From: Novacetimonas cocois
GTDB lineage: Bacteria > Pseudomonadota > Alphaproteobacteria > Acetobacterales > Acetobacteraceae
Reading direction: 5' to 3'
Assembly: GCF_003311635.1 (NCBI RefSeq)
Contig: NZ_QEXL01000003.1
Span: 30,989 to 94,988, forward strand
DNA: 64,000 nucleotides
Below, piece after piece: positions 1 through 7,892 of this stretch. The translations under genes and the position numbers were made by a program. Positions within the stretch are counted from its first letter, which is position 1, and every line of letters begins with the position of its first letter. Below the pieces are notes generated by a model that saw only the letters and a program-made list of their open reading frames with translations, had not been told where the DNA came from and searched no databases.

Positions 1-920
1 TTTGCCGATTGTGCAAGGAACTTTGCAAAATCGTCCTGTATCTTGCGTGCCAGTTGCGGATCGGAAACCGGTGCGTCCACCTGCGAGGAATCGACCACCA
101 CAACCTTGTCCCCCGCGAGGGAGGCGGACACATGCCCCGCCCCCAGCAACGCCTGCAGGGCACGCGCCTCATGCCCGTCACGGATCAGGTTATCCAGATC
201 GCGATCGATCAGGCCGTGACGGTCAAGGAATGTATTGAAGCGAGAGGGGATGCGTATGCACCCTTCGGAATCAGAGCGACCCAGCCGTTGTTCCAGCAGG
301 TCCGGATCGGTGGCATGCATTTCCAGCCGCACGACGGCAACCGCGCCTTTCTTGCGCCAGTCCTCGGTCGTCTGCCATCCGAAATCCCATACCCGCATGC
401 CCTTGTCGCCATTGCCCCTGACGCCGAATTCATTTTTCGTGCCCTGCGCGCGATATCCATAAATCTGCCCGTCATTGGTAAAGATACCGACCGGGGTTCG
501 GAAATGCTCCGCACGGCCGGGGCGTCCCGTGCTGACGCGCACGGAGCCAAGGGAGGTCAGGGCATCAAGGTCCCCTCCCCCAACGGTAACCCACAGTCTC
601 TGTACCCGTTCGGAACGGTCCACCACCAGGATGACCTGCGGGCTGTCGGGCCAGAGATGGGCATTGTCCAGAAGCTGTTTCGCCAGCGACAGGCTGTGGC
701 TGGTAATGGCTGGACTGGTCCGTACGATCTGCGTCCCCAGTTCGGCCTTCATGGCCGTCTGGAGGGCGCTTATCTCGTGCGAGACATCAGGCGTTGCAGG
801 CTGGGCCCTGCCCTGTTCCATCGCGCAGCCCAGAATAAGGAATATCCCGGCCGCGCATGAAACCATCCGCATGTGGCTTTTGACATGATGGCCCGATGAT
901 CCTGCGTTATTCCGTTCCAT
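1..920 (-). CDS. Secreted L,D-transpeptidase (YkuD fold), C-terminus off the window
   Basis: Enzymes of this family cross-link peptidoglycan stem peptides (3-3 links) or attach lipoproteins to the wall, in the periplasm. Read on the minus strand the frame stays open to the left edge. The catalytic block has a His in MHATDP (about residue 202) followed 19 residues later by the nucleophile Cys221 in SEGCIRIPS, the YkuD arrangement. The N-terminus has a hydrophobic stretch ending in LILGC, which could be a lipobox; a non-lipidated signal ending near GRAQ is also possible. In-frame ATGs lie at 944, 920 and 872; none has a convincing ribosome-binding site, so the start is uncertain. The gene lies upstream of, and on the same strand as, nothing else visible in the window. 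The family call is firm; which cross-link it makes cannot be told. Confidence 0.8.
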   Translation of the reverse strand, partial: MERNNAGSSGHHVKSHMRMVSCAAGIFLILGCAMEQGRAQPATPDVSHEISALQTAMKAELGTQIVRTSPAITSHSLSLAKQLLDNAHLWPDSPQVILVVDRSERVQRLWVTVGGGDLDALTSLGSVRVSTGRPGRAEHFRTPVGIFTNDGQIYGYRAQGTKNEFGVRGNGDKGMRVWDFGWQTTEDWRKKGAVAVVRLEMHATDPDLLEQRLGRSDSEGCIRIPSRFNTFLDRHGLIDRDLDNLIRDGHEARALQALLGAGHVSASLAGDKVVVVDSSQVDAPVSDPQLARKIQDDFAKFLAQSA

Positions 921-1087
921 CTTGAAAAAATCGTTCAGGGACATGTCTGTATGTTCAATTGTTTATTGATTTTGATGTCCTTGTTATCGGTGCGGAATGG
1001 GACATGGTGGACATGACGCAAGGCGGGATCAGGCTGGCGCGCATCCATGACGGCCAGAGTACGCCATGGATGCGCGATGGGGGCCGG

Positions 1088-2428
1088 TCAGGTGGCCTGC
1101 GGCCGGTCCGTGGCCTCGAAGCGCAGGGGCTCGCCGATGGCCATGCCCGGCAGTTCGCCTTCCCACATGACGGTATGGCCCCGGATGATGGTGCCCACCG
1201 GCCGTCCCGTCAGCGTCCGCCCGACAAAGGGTGACCATCCGCAGCGCGAGGCCAGCCAGTCCTGCCTGACTTCCCATTGGGCATTGAGGTCCACGATGGA
1301 AAAATCAGCGTCATATCCGACAGCGATACGTCCCTTCCGCACCAGTCCAAAAAGGCGCTGCGGACCCGCGGATGTCATGTCCACCACGCGGCGTAGCGTC
1401 AGCCGCCCATGGGCGACATGGTCAAGCATCAGGGGAAGCAGCGTCTGCACCCCCGGCATGCCGGACGGAGACGCGGGATAGGCCCGTTCCTTCGCGGCCC
1501 GAGTATGGGGGGCATGGTCGGAGCCGATGATGTCGGGCACCCCCTGCCCCATCCAGAACCACAGCCCGTCGCGGGCCGCGCGGTTGCGGATGGGCGGGTT
1601 CATCTGGGCCAGCGTGCCCAGTTCGGGATAGGCATCTTCGGCGGCAAGGGTCAGGTGCTGCGGCGTGACCTCACAACTGGCGATATCCTTGTTCGCGGAC
1701 AGGAATTCCAGTTCCGCGGGCGTCGTGACATGCAGGACATGGATGCGACGCCCCGTCCTGCGCGCCAGCCGCACGATGCGCCGGGTCGCGCACATCGCCG
1801 TTTCCTCGTCCCGCCAGACCGGATGCGATGACGGATCCCCCTCCACGCGATGGGAAAGCCGTTCATGGAGGCGTGCCTCATCCTCGGCATGGATCGCCAC
1901 GCGGCGGGAGCCGGAGCGCAGGACCCGCTCCAGAATCCGGTCGTCGGAAACCAGCAGGCTACCGGTCGAGGATCCCATGAAAATCTTGATGCCCGCCGTG
2001 CCTGGCAGCTTTTCCAGTTCGCCGCACCGGTCTGCATTGTCGGTCGTGGCGCCGACATAAAAAGCGTGCTCGCACCACATCCGGCCATGTGCCCGCGCCA
2101 GCTTGTTCCGGACGGCCTCGGGGGTATCGGTGGGGGGCTGGGTGTTGGGCATTTCAAAGACGCCGGTCACACCGCCCAGCACTGCGGCACGGCTGCCGGA
2201 TTCAAGGTCTTCGGCATCGCCGGGACCGGGTTCCCTGAAATGGACCTGCGTGTCGATCACGCCGGGCAGGATGGTCAGGCCCGTGCAGTCAATCGTGCGC
2301 CCGGCCTTCCCCGTGCCGCCAATGCGGGCGATGCGCCCGTCGCGCACGAACAGGTCCGTCGCCACGGTCTGGTCAGGCAGGACAACCGTCCCGTTCTTCA
2401 GAAGCAGGTCGTAAAATGTGCCAGGCAT
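1088..2428 (-). CDS. pyrC: Dihydroorotase (class I)
   Basis: This 446-residue amidohydrolase would close carbamoyl-aspartate to dihydroorotate in cytosolic pyrimidine biosynthesis. It has the beta-sandwich start ILPGVIDTQVHFREPG, the lysine to be carboxylated in GIKIFMG, metal histidines in IHAEDE and LHVTTP, and the dihydroorotase signature SDHAPHT near residue 310. The first His of the usual HxH metal pair is Gln (TQVHF), a variant I associate with alphaproteobacterial dihydroorotases. The ATG at 2428 has GGAAGAG just upstream; a longer frame upstream does not look like protein. Allantoinase is the main alternative, but FREPG and SDHAPH favour dihydroorotase. Confidence 0.88.
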   Translation of the reverse strand: MPGTFYDLLLKNGTVVLPDQTVATDLFVRDGRIARIGGTGKAGRTIDCTGLTILPGVIDTQVHFREPGPGDAEDLESGSRAAVLGGVTGVFEMPNTQPPTDTPEAVRNKLARAHGRMWCEHAFYVGATTDNADRCGELEKLPGTAGIKIFMGSSTGSLLVSDDRILERVLRSGSRRVAIHAEDEARLHERLSHRVEGDPSSHPVWRDEETAMCATRRIVRLARRTGRRIHVLHVTTPAELEFLSANKDIASCEVTPQHLTLAAEDAYPELGTLAQMNPPIRNRAARDGLWFWMGQGVPDIIGSDHAPHTRAAKERAYPASPSGMPGVQTLLPLMLDHVAHGRLTLRRVVDMTSAGPQRLFGLVRKGRIAVGYDADFSIVDLNAQWEVRQDWLASRCGWSPFVGRTLTGRPVGTIIRGHTVMWEGELPGMAIGEPLRFEATDRPQAT

Positions 2429-2588
2429 CAGCTCTTCCGTCTCGTATGCGTTTGTGGAGCAGATGCTCAACCGGCTCCGGCGTGGAACGGAAAATAATCG
2501 ACATGCAGGCGAACGTCCAGAAGCAGGCATTTCGTTTCATGTTCCGATGCGGCATGAGGCCGCCACGGCCTGATGAAGGCGGCCGCCC

Positions 2589-2729
2589 TTATTGCACGAC
2601 GAAAAGCGTGATGACGCACAGGGTGGCCATCACGATGATGACGAGATGCCCGGACCAGTAATCCGGACCCGCATGCCGACCGCCAAGCGGGATGACTGCC
2701 GGGGCGATGTCACGATGCCGCTCTGTCAT
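2589..2729 (-). CDS. 46-residue single-span membrane protein behind mntH
   Basis: A short gene with ATG at 2729 preceded by AAGGAAGG, a strong ribosome-binding site at good spacing. The product has a charged N-terminal half (MTERHRDIAP) and one C-terminal hydrophobic segment (HLVIIVMATLCVITLFVVQ), so it should be an inner-membrane peptide with the N-terminus in the cytoplasm. It follows mntH on the same strand with 41 bases between, so co-transcription is likely. I do not recognise the family. By position it could be an accessory of the metal transporter, but nothing in the sequence proves that. Confidence 0.68.
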   Translation of the reverse strand: MTERHRDIAPAVIPLGGRHAGPDYWSGHLVIIVMATLCVITLFVVQ

Positions 2730-2770
2730 GATCCTTCCTTTGCCCGAATGTTAAATGCCACATGTGCCCT

Positions 2771-4132
2771 TCATGGCTGTCCCGCGAGCGTGTCCCACAA
2801 CAGCCTGAAATTGAGAACGAGGATGGTCGTTGCAACGATCCATGCGAAAATCTTCATCGGGAAGGAAATGGCGAACTCCCCCATTTTTTCCCGATCGGAA
2901 ACGAACATGACCAGCGGTACGACCGCGAATGGCAGCTGCATCGACAGAACGACCTGACTGAACATCAGCAGCTCCCCCACCCCGCGTGTGCCATACAGGG
3001 GTATGACGACAAGGACCGGCAGCACCGCAAGGCCGCGCGTCAGGAGGCGGCGCGCCCAGTGGGGAAGCGTCAGGTGCAGGAACCCCTCCATGGCGATCTG
3101 TCCGGCGAGTGTTCCCGTCACGGTGGAATTGGTGCCCGCCGCCAGCAGTGCCGTCGCGAACAGGGTCGAGGCGATTCCTACGCCAAGAATGGGGGACAGC
3201 AGGCGGTAGGCATCGGAAATTTCCGCCACGTCCTGATGCCCGCTGGCATGGAACGCCGCCGCCGCGACGATCAGGATGGCGGCATTGATGAACAGGGCCA
3301 GCACGAGGGCGATGGTGCTGTCCAGCGTTGCCCACCTGATGGCGTCCCGGCGTCCGGCGGCGGTACGCTGGAAATCACGGGTCTGCACGATGGACGAATG
3401 CAGGTACAGGTTATGCGGCATGACAGTCGCGCCGATGATGCCGATGGCGACATACAGCATGGAACTGTTGGTCAGGATCTGTGGTGACGGCATGAAGCCA
3501 CGCAGGATCGCGGACAGCGATGGAACGGCAGCGACAAGCTGGACCACGAAGCAGCCCGCGATCACCAGCAGCAGTCCGATGACAAATGCTTCCAGATACC
3601 GAAAGCCGCGCCGCATCAGCAAAAGCACGAGGAACGCATCGCCGATGGACAGGATCGCTCCCCCGATCAGGGGAATGCCAAACAGCAGTTGCAGTGCGAC
3701 CGCCGTGCCGATGACCTCCGCCAGGTCACAGGCGATGATCGCGAGCTCGCAGGACAGCCATAATGCAAGGCTGACCACGGGGGGGAAATGGTCGCGGCAG
3801 GCCTGCGCCAGATCGCGCCCGGTCACAATTCCCAGTCGGGCCGCCAGTGCCTGAAGCAGGATCGCCATCAGGTTCGACAGCATGATGACCGACAGCAGCC
3901 GATATCCGAACAGGCTGCCCCCCTGAAGGTCCGTCGCCCAGTTCCCCGGGTCCATGTATCCGACGGAAACCATGTATCCCGGCCCCACGAACGCCGCGAA
4001 GCGCCGCCACCAGGGGGCCGTGCCCTCCGGGACATGAATGCTGCCATGAACATCCGGCAGGCTGGGGCTGTTGCTGGTGCGCCGGGCAAAGCGCCAGCCG
4101 GGGGTGGAGGGCACGGATGGGCTGTCGGACAT
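2771..4132 (-). CDS. mntH: Nramp-family divalent metal transporter (Mn2+/Fe2+)
   Basis: A 453-residue proton-coupled importer of Mn2+ (and possibly Fe2+) in the inner membrane. It carries the two metal-binding signatures of the family: DPGN in the first membrane helix ([10 protein letters not shown], about residue 65) and MPH in helix six ([11 protein letters not shown]). About eleven hydrophobic segments are visible. The ATG at 4132 is chosen because the longer in-frame extension runs through the promoter region; GAGG lies upstream. A perfect 6+6 dyad about 60 bases upstream is a likely metal-regulator operator. A small membrane-protein gene follows downstream. Confidence 0.92.
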   Translation of the reverse strand: MSDSPSVPSTPGWRFARRTSNSPSLPDVHGSIHVPEGTAPWWRRFAAFVGPGYMVSVGYMDPGNWATDLQGGSLFGYRLLSVIMLSNLMAILLQALAARLGIVTGRDLAQACRDHFPPVVSLALWLSCELAIIACDLAEVIGTAVALQLLFGIPLIGGAILSIGDAFLVLLLMRRGFRYLEAFVIGLLLVIAGCFVVQLVAAVPSLSAILRGFMPSPQILTNSSMLYVAIGIIGATVMPHNLYLHSSIVQTRDFQRTAAGRRDAIRWATLDSTIALVLALFINAAILIVAAAAFHASGHQDVAEISDAYRLLSPILGVGIASTLFATALLAAGTNSTVTGTLAGQIAMEGFLHLTLPHWARRLLTRGLAVLPVLVVIPLYGTRGVGELLMFSQVVLSMQLPFAVVPLVMFVSDREKMGEFAISFPMKIFAWIVATTILVLNFRLLWDTLAGQP

Positions 4133-4190
4133 GGCACGGTGCCTCAAGACGCTGGTCTGTGCCCATTCAACGCGACGGTCCGCAAATATG

Positions 4191-4207
4191 CAACATGCTA
4201 TATGTTG
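4191..4207. promoter_or_regulatory. Dyad operator upstream of mntH (MntR-like)
   Basis: CAACAT-N5-ATGTTG, a perfect inverted repeat with 6-base arms, 59 bases upstream of the mntH start. The AACAT...ATGTT core resembles MntR-type sites known upstream of mntH in other bacteria. The regulator is not in this window. Confidence 0.55.
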
Positions 4208-4219
4208 TGGTAACAACAA

Positions 4220-4519
4220 TTTTTCATGGTACAGGGATGACCGCGCCCCGATCGGAGGAGATCGATCACCGGATCATGAGCTGAAGATGGTCCGGGGCTG
4301 GCGATGTCCGTCCCCTGCCCGTCAGGGGTATTGATCCTGGCGTGATGGAGGGATCATGGTCGCGGCATCGCCATGACGCGTCGACTTCCATTCCGGTCCT
4401 GTGCCGAACCGATGCCGGTCGATGCATCCGATTCCTGCGCGTCGGCATGACGCAGGCGAATGGAATGTCAGGTTGCCGCGTTTATCGCCCTGATGGCGCG
4501 ACAGGGCGCGAGGTCGTCC
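4220..4519. other. Intergenic region without a recognised gene
   Basis: About 300 bases between the upstream end of mntH and the stop of the class II aldolase gene. Open frames here are short and unconvincing. It must hold the mntH promoter at its left end; I see no clear terminator for the aldolase operon. Confidence 0.5.
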
Positions 4520-5275
4520 TCAGTCCTTGTAATCCGGTTGTTCACGGTCCAGCTTGCGGATCAGCGCCTGCCAGATCAGTTGCCCCTGGTCCGTATCGTC
4601 CTCGAATTGCTGTCGTGCCCGTAAAATACTGTCCCGGGACGGGAAATGCAGCGGCATTCCGGTTGATTGCGCCGCGATCTGGATGCGACATGCCTGTTCC
4701 AGATAATACATGCGGTAAAAACATTCCGCCACGCTGCGCCCGACCGTCAGCAGGCCGTGATTTTGCAGGATCAGCCCGTGATGCTGCCCAAGGTCGCGAA
4801 CCAGACGTTCGCGTTCGCTCAGATTGTCGTCGGCAGCAATCCCTTCATAGGCGTGAAAGCCGATCCGGTCATGAAATTCCATGCTGATCTGGTTGACCGG
4901 CAGGATCTTCTGATCCTGTGCCGCCACCGCCATGCCCGCGACCGTATGGGTGTGCATGACACAGGCCGCGTCCGGACGGGCACGGTGGATGGCGGAATGG
5001 ATGACGAAGCCGGCCGGATTGATGGGCCATGCCGTAGGTTGCCGGGGGTGGCCGTCCGCATCCACTGTCACCAGCGAACTTGCGGTGATTTCCTCGAACA
5101 GGAACCCATAGGGATTGACCAGATAGGTATGCTGCGGACCGGGCAGCCGCACCGACAGGTGGGTATAGACGAGATCCGTCATCCCGAAATGGGCTATCAG
5201 CCGGTAGGCTGCGGCGAGTTCCTGCCTGAGCTCCTTTTCCGACGAAGGGTGCGCGGCTGGCATGGCGGTGGACAT
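4520..5275 (-). CDS. Class II aldolase/adducin family protein
   Basis: A 251-residue cytosolic protein of the fuculose-phosphate aldolase/ribulose-phosphate epimerase fold, a zinc-dependent family that cleaves or epimerises small sugar or keto-acid substrates. Zinc histidines are visible in MHTHTVAG (about residues 105-112) and in the later NHGLL block; ELRQELAAAYRLIAHFGMTD is the typical start of the domain. The ATG at 5275 is taken because the upstream in-frame extension overlaps the end of the neighbouring aminotransferase gene. It is the last gene of a minus-strand unit, 34 bases behind that aminotransferase. The substrate is unknown; context suggests a carbon skeleton produced by transamination. 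Confidence 0.8.
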   Translation of the reverse strand: MSTAMPAAHPSSEKELRQELAAAYRLIAHFGMTDLVYTHLSVRLPGPQHTYLVNPYGFLFEEITASSLVTVDADGHPRQPTAWPINPAGFVIHSAIHRARPDAACVMHTHTVAGMAVAAQDQKILPVNQISMEFHDRIGFHAYEGIAADDNLSERERLVRDLGQHHGLILQNHGLLTVGRSVAECFYRMYYLEQACRIQIAAQSTGMPLHFPSRDSILRARQQFEDDTDQGQLIWQALIRKLDREQPDYKD

Positions 5276-5309
5276 GGGCCTGTTGCCCTTCGGTTTCGTG
5301 CGCGTGGGA

Positions 5310-6488
5310 TCAGGCGATGACCGCGTCGACGGCGTTGCAGAAACTGCGCATGTCGCTTTCGGAGCCAACGGTAACGCGCGAGCAGTTCGGCCATATGGAC
5401 CAGTTGCGCCCGATCACGACGCCCTGTTTCGAAATTGCCTCGCGCACCGGCTGCGCGGGGCGTTTCCAGTCCACCATGAACATGTTCGCGGTGCTGGGAA
5501 TATAGGATATGCCCCGCTGACGCAGATGCGCGAGGGTCTTTTCACGGATTTCCGTGGTCTGCGCGCGGCGTTGCGCTATTTCCTGCGCCCGCGTGATGCT
5601 GGCCAGCCCGGTGGCCAGCCCCACCGTCGACAGCATGAAGGACTGTGCAAAGCCATCATAGCGCATCATTTTCTCATGCAGGTCCGGGCGCGCCATGCTC
5701 AGCCCCAGACGCAGACCGGCCATTCCGAACAGTTTTGAGAAGGTGCGCAGTACGACAACATCCTTGCCCGCCGTCACCATCGAGGCCGCGCTGGGCGTGC
5801 CGGCGAAATGGATATAGGCTTCATCCACCAGCACGATCGAACCGGCAGGCTTGTTGGCAACCAGCCACGCGATGTCCTCGATCGGGGGCAGCGTCCCGGT
5901 GGGATTGTTGGGCGAACAGATGTAATAGACCCCGGCCCGGGGATTGGCGGCAAGCATGGCGCGGACATCCGGCCGCCAGTTGTTTTCGGGACGCAGCGGC
6001 ACCTTGGTCAGGGGCACCTTCAGCCATTCCGCCGTTTCCCACGAAGGTTCGTAGGTGGGATTGACGGTCACAAGTCCACGTTGCGGGGAACAGAAGGTCA
6101 CAATCGCACGGCACAGCGGATCGCCCGATCCCGGCCACGGCATGATGTGATCGGCGGGTACTTCGTCAACCGACGCCACCGCGTTGATAAGGTCCTGACG
6201 CAGATGTCCAGGCCAGTAACGATTTCCCCGCGCCACCATGGCGGAACCGGCGCGCACGCCTTCCTCCATCGGGCCGGTCCACCATTCGTTACTGTCAATT
6301 AACACTTTGCCTTCGTTATTGCCTGCCGACGCGACAACACCACGCGCCTGCGCCGCCCTGCCCGGCAGCGACGCCAGTGCCATCCCTGCCCCCAGCAGCG
6401 CGCCGATACGACCGAACTGGCGACGTGAATATCCACGTTCCAACAGGTCGCGTCGGGCATCGGCCGACAAAGTCGCATGTGTATTCAT
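5310..6488 (-). CDS. Tat-exported PLP-dependent aminotransferase (HisC-like)
   Basis: A 392-residue class I/II aminotransferase related to histidinol-phosphate aminotransferase. It has CSPNNPTGT (substrate/cofactor loop), VDEAYIHF, the PLP lysine in RTFSKLFGMAG and SRVTVGS near the end. The N-terminus carries a twin-arginine signal, SRRQFGRIGALLGAG, followed by a hydrophobic stretch and AQARG, so the enzyme is probably folded with PLP and exported to the periplasm. That is unusual for an aminotransferase, though Tat-bearing members are known. It sits between a guanidino-hydrolase gene (252 bases upstream) and an aldolase gene, opposite an amino-acid ABC importer. Histidine biosynthesis is an unlikely role because of the export signal and the neighbours. 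Confidence 0.86.
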   Translation of the reverse strand: MNTHATLSADARRDLLERGYSRRQFGRIGALLGAGMALASLPGRAAQARGVVASAGNNEGKVLIDSNEWWTGPMEEGVRAGSAMVARGNRYWPGHLRQDLINAVASVDEVPADHIMPWPGSGDPLCRAIVTFCSPQRGLVTVNPTYEPSWETAEWLKVPLTKVPLRPENNWRPDVRAMLAANPRAGVYYICSPNNPTGTLPPIEDIAWLVANKPAGSIVLVDEAYIHFAGTPSAASMVTAGKDVVVLRTFSKLFGMAGLRLGLSMARPDLHEKMMRYDGFAQSFMLSTVGLATGLASITRAQEIAQRRAQTTEIREKTLAHLRQRGISYIPSTANMFMVDWKRPAQPVREAISKQGVVIGRNWSIWPNCSRVTVGSESDMRSFCNAVDAVIA

Positions 6489-6740
6489 ATATGCGTTCCT
6501 TGTTATGACAGGACACGGGCAGAAGGTGGCACCGATCCATATACAGGTTCACGCATCATGCAAGGTTATTCGTTACGATCAAGATTCATTGTGAAAACGG
6601 TGTTGTAACAGGTCATGAAACGGTCATTTGCCGACGCCCGGCAATGGCAGGCGTGACATGCCATTTTCTTTTTCATGGTTGCGCCGGATGTGGCGGAGAC
6701 ATTCCATAAATTATGTACTACCATGCAATATGGGTAATGA

Positions 6741-7610
6741 TCATGTCGCAAGGGAGTCCCGACGCAGGGGCATGGTCATGCAGTGCACGCTACCGCCGCC
6801 GCGTGAAAACTGATCCAGATTCGGTGTCAGCACCTCGATTCCTTCGGCCCGCAGCATCCGGTTGATGCGGGTGCAGTGATGCGGACTTATGACCCGCCCC
6901 CTGCCAAGGGCAAGAACATTGCATCCCATGTCATTCATTGCTTCCTTGTAACTTACCGGCAGCAACTGTATGCCCTGTTCGCGCAGCCATTGCAGGTCGG
7001 TATCCGGCAGGACGTCCGTGACGGCGATGGCCGTATCGTCGCTGACCATGGTGAAAATGACATCCAGATGCAGGAAATGCGCCGGAAAACGGATTAGCCG
7101 GCACGTCCAGCCTTCCTGTGTGAACCACTGCGCGAATTCGCGTGCGCCCGCTTCGTCCGTGCGTCCCCCGCTGACGCCGATCACCAGCAGGCCGGGGCGT
7201 ATGAAATGTATGTCGCCGCCCTCGATATGGCCCTGCGTGCAGGTTTTCCAGATTTCGTCCGGGCCATAGAACTGCCTGACCTGCGCCTCTTCGGGGCGGC
7301 GTTCGGGGCGGGCCATGTTGGTGACGACCGTGCCGAACGGCGTGGTCTGGGAACTGTCGCGGGTATAGACCTCGTAGGGCATCCCGCTTCGGGGCGTCAG
7401 GAAATGACAGGCGACATCCGCCATGCGCAGGGCATCCACCAGTTCATCAAACTGTGACAGCATGACCTCATGATTGACGCGCTGTCCCTCGGCCATGGTC
7501 TGGATTGCGATGTCATTACTGGGGATCCACGAATAATGATCCGGTCGGCAGAGAAGGACATCCGACAGGTTTCCGCTTTCGCTGTCAATGAACCAGCGGT
7601 TTGCTCTCAT
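6741..7610 (-). CDS. Guanidino-group-modifying hydrolase (arginine deiminase/DDAH superfamily)
   Basis: A 289-residue single-domain member of the pentein superfamily that hydrolyses guanidino compounds such as arginine or methylarginines through a Cys-His-Glu/Asp centre. Visible: LLCRPDHYSW near the start, YTRDSSQTTPFG, the acidic block HIEGGDIHF, the catalytic His in HLDVIF and the nucleophile Cys in GGGSVHCMTMP close to the C-terminus. It is much shorter than classical arginine deiminase (about 400 residues) and nearer in size to dimethylarginine dimethylaminohydrolase and the arginine-dihydrolase domain. It lacks a signal peptide, so it acts in the cytosol. It is first of a minus-strand arm divergent from a LysR-ABC importer. 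Substrate not determined. Confidence 0.82.
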   Translation of the reverse strand: MRANRWFIDSESGNLSDVLLCRPDHYSWIPSNDIAIQTMAEGQRVNHEVMLSQFDELVDALRMADVACHFLTPRSGMPYEVYTRDSSQTTPFGTVVTNMARPERRPEEAQVRQFYGPDEIWKTCTQGHIEGGDIHFIRPGLLVIGVSGGRTDEAGAREFAQWFTQEGWTCRLIRFPAHFLHLDVIFTMVSDDTAIAVTDVLPDTDLQWLREQGIQLLPVSYKEAMNDMGCNVLALGRGRVISPHHCTRINRMLRAEGIEVLTPNLDQFSRGGGSVHCMTMPLRRDSLAT

Positions 7611-7718
7611 GACATGAAAATCCTCAACAGATACAGCAGACTGCTTTCCGTGCAGGGGGAAACGCTATCAGTGTCCGGAACGTGACGGGATAAAAATGAT
7701 AACGAGTTCACTTTGAAA

Positions 7719-7736
7719 TTCCATTAATTTATGGAA
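7719..7736. promoter_or_regulatory. Inverted repeat, candidate LysR-type box
   Basis: TTCCAT-N6-ATGGAA, perfect 6-base arms containing T-N11-A spacing, in the divergent gap between the guanidino hydrolase and the LysR gene. LysR regulators usually bind such dyads in front of divergent targets. Confidence 0.45.
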
Positions 7737-7752
7737 CCGGAAAACTTGTTTG

Positions 7753-7785
7753 TGTCCAGAAATATATTGTTGCACTCTCTGGACA
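7753..7785. promoter_or_regulatory. Second inverted repeat in the divergent promoter region
   Basis: TGTCCAGA and TCTGGACA, perfect 8-base arms 17 bases apart, in the same intergenic region. Flanking bases (GTTTG and CAAAC) extend the symmetry with a two-base bulge. It may be a second operator half or a hairpin in the leader. Confidence 0.4.
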
Positions 7786-7892
7786 AACGAAGAGGGATAA
7801 GAGACGATTATGGCACCTTTCAGGTAACATAGTTCCGATTGGACCCATTCAGACAGAGCCGCCGCAGGTAACATGGACGGATCCCGACGCAC

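Noticed and set aside
9-860. A 283-residue plus-strand open frame at the left end
   Set aside because: It is antisense to the L,D-transpeptidase, whose catalytic Cys/His motif is clear on the minus strand; the plus-strand product has no recognisable domain.
4342-4887. A 181-residue plus-strand open frame covering the mntH-aldolase gap
   Set aside because: Half of it is antisense to the aldolase gene and the rest shows no coding character.
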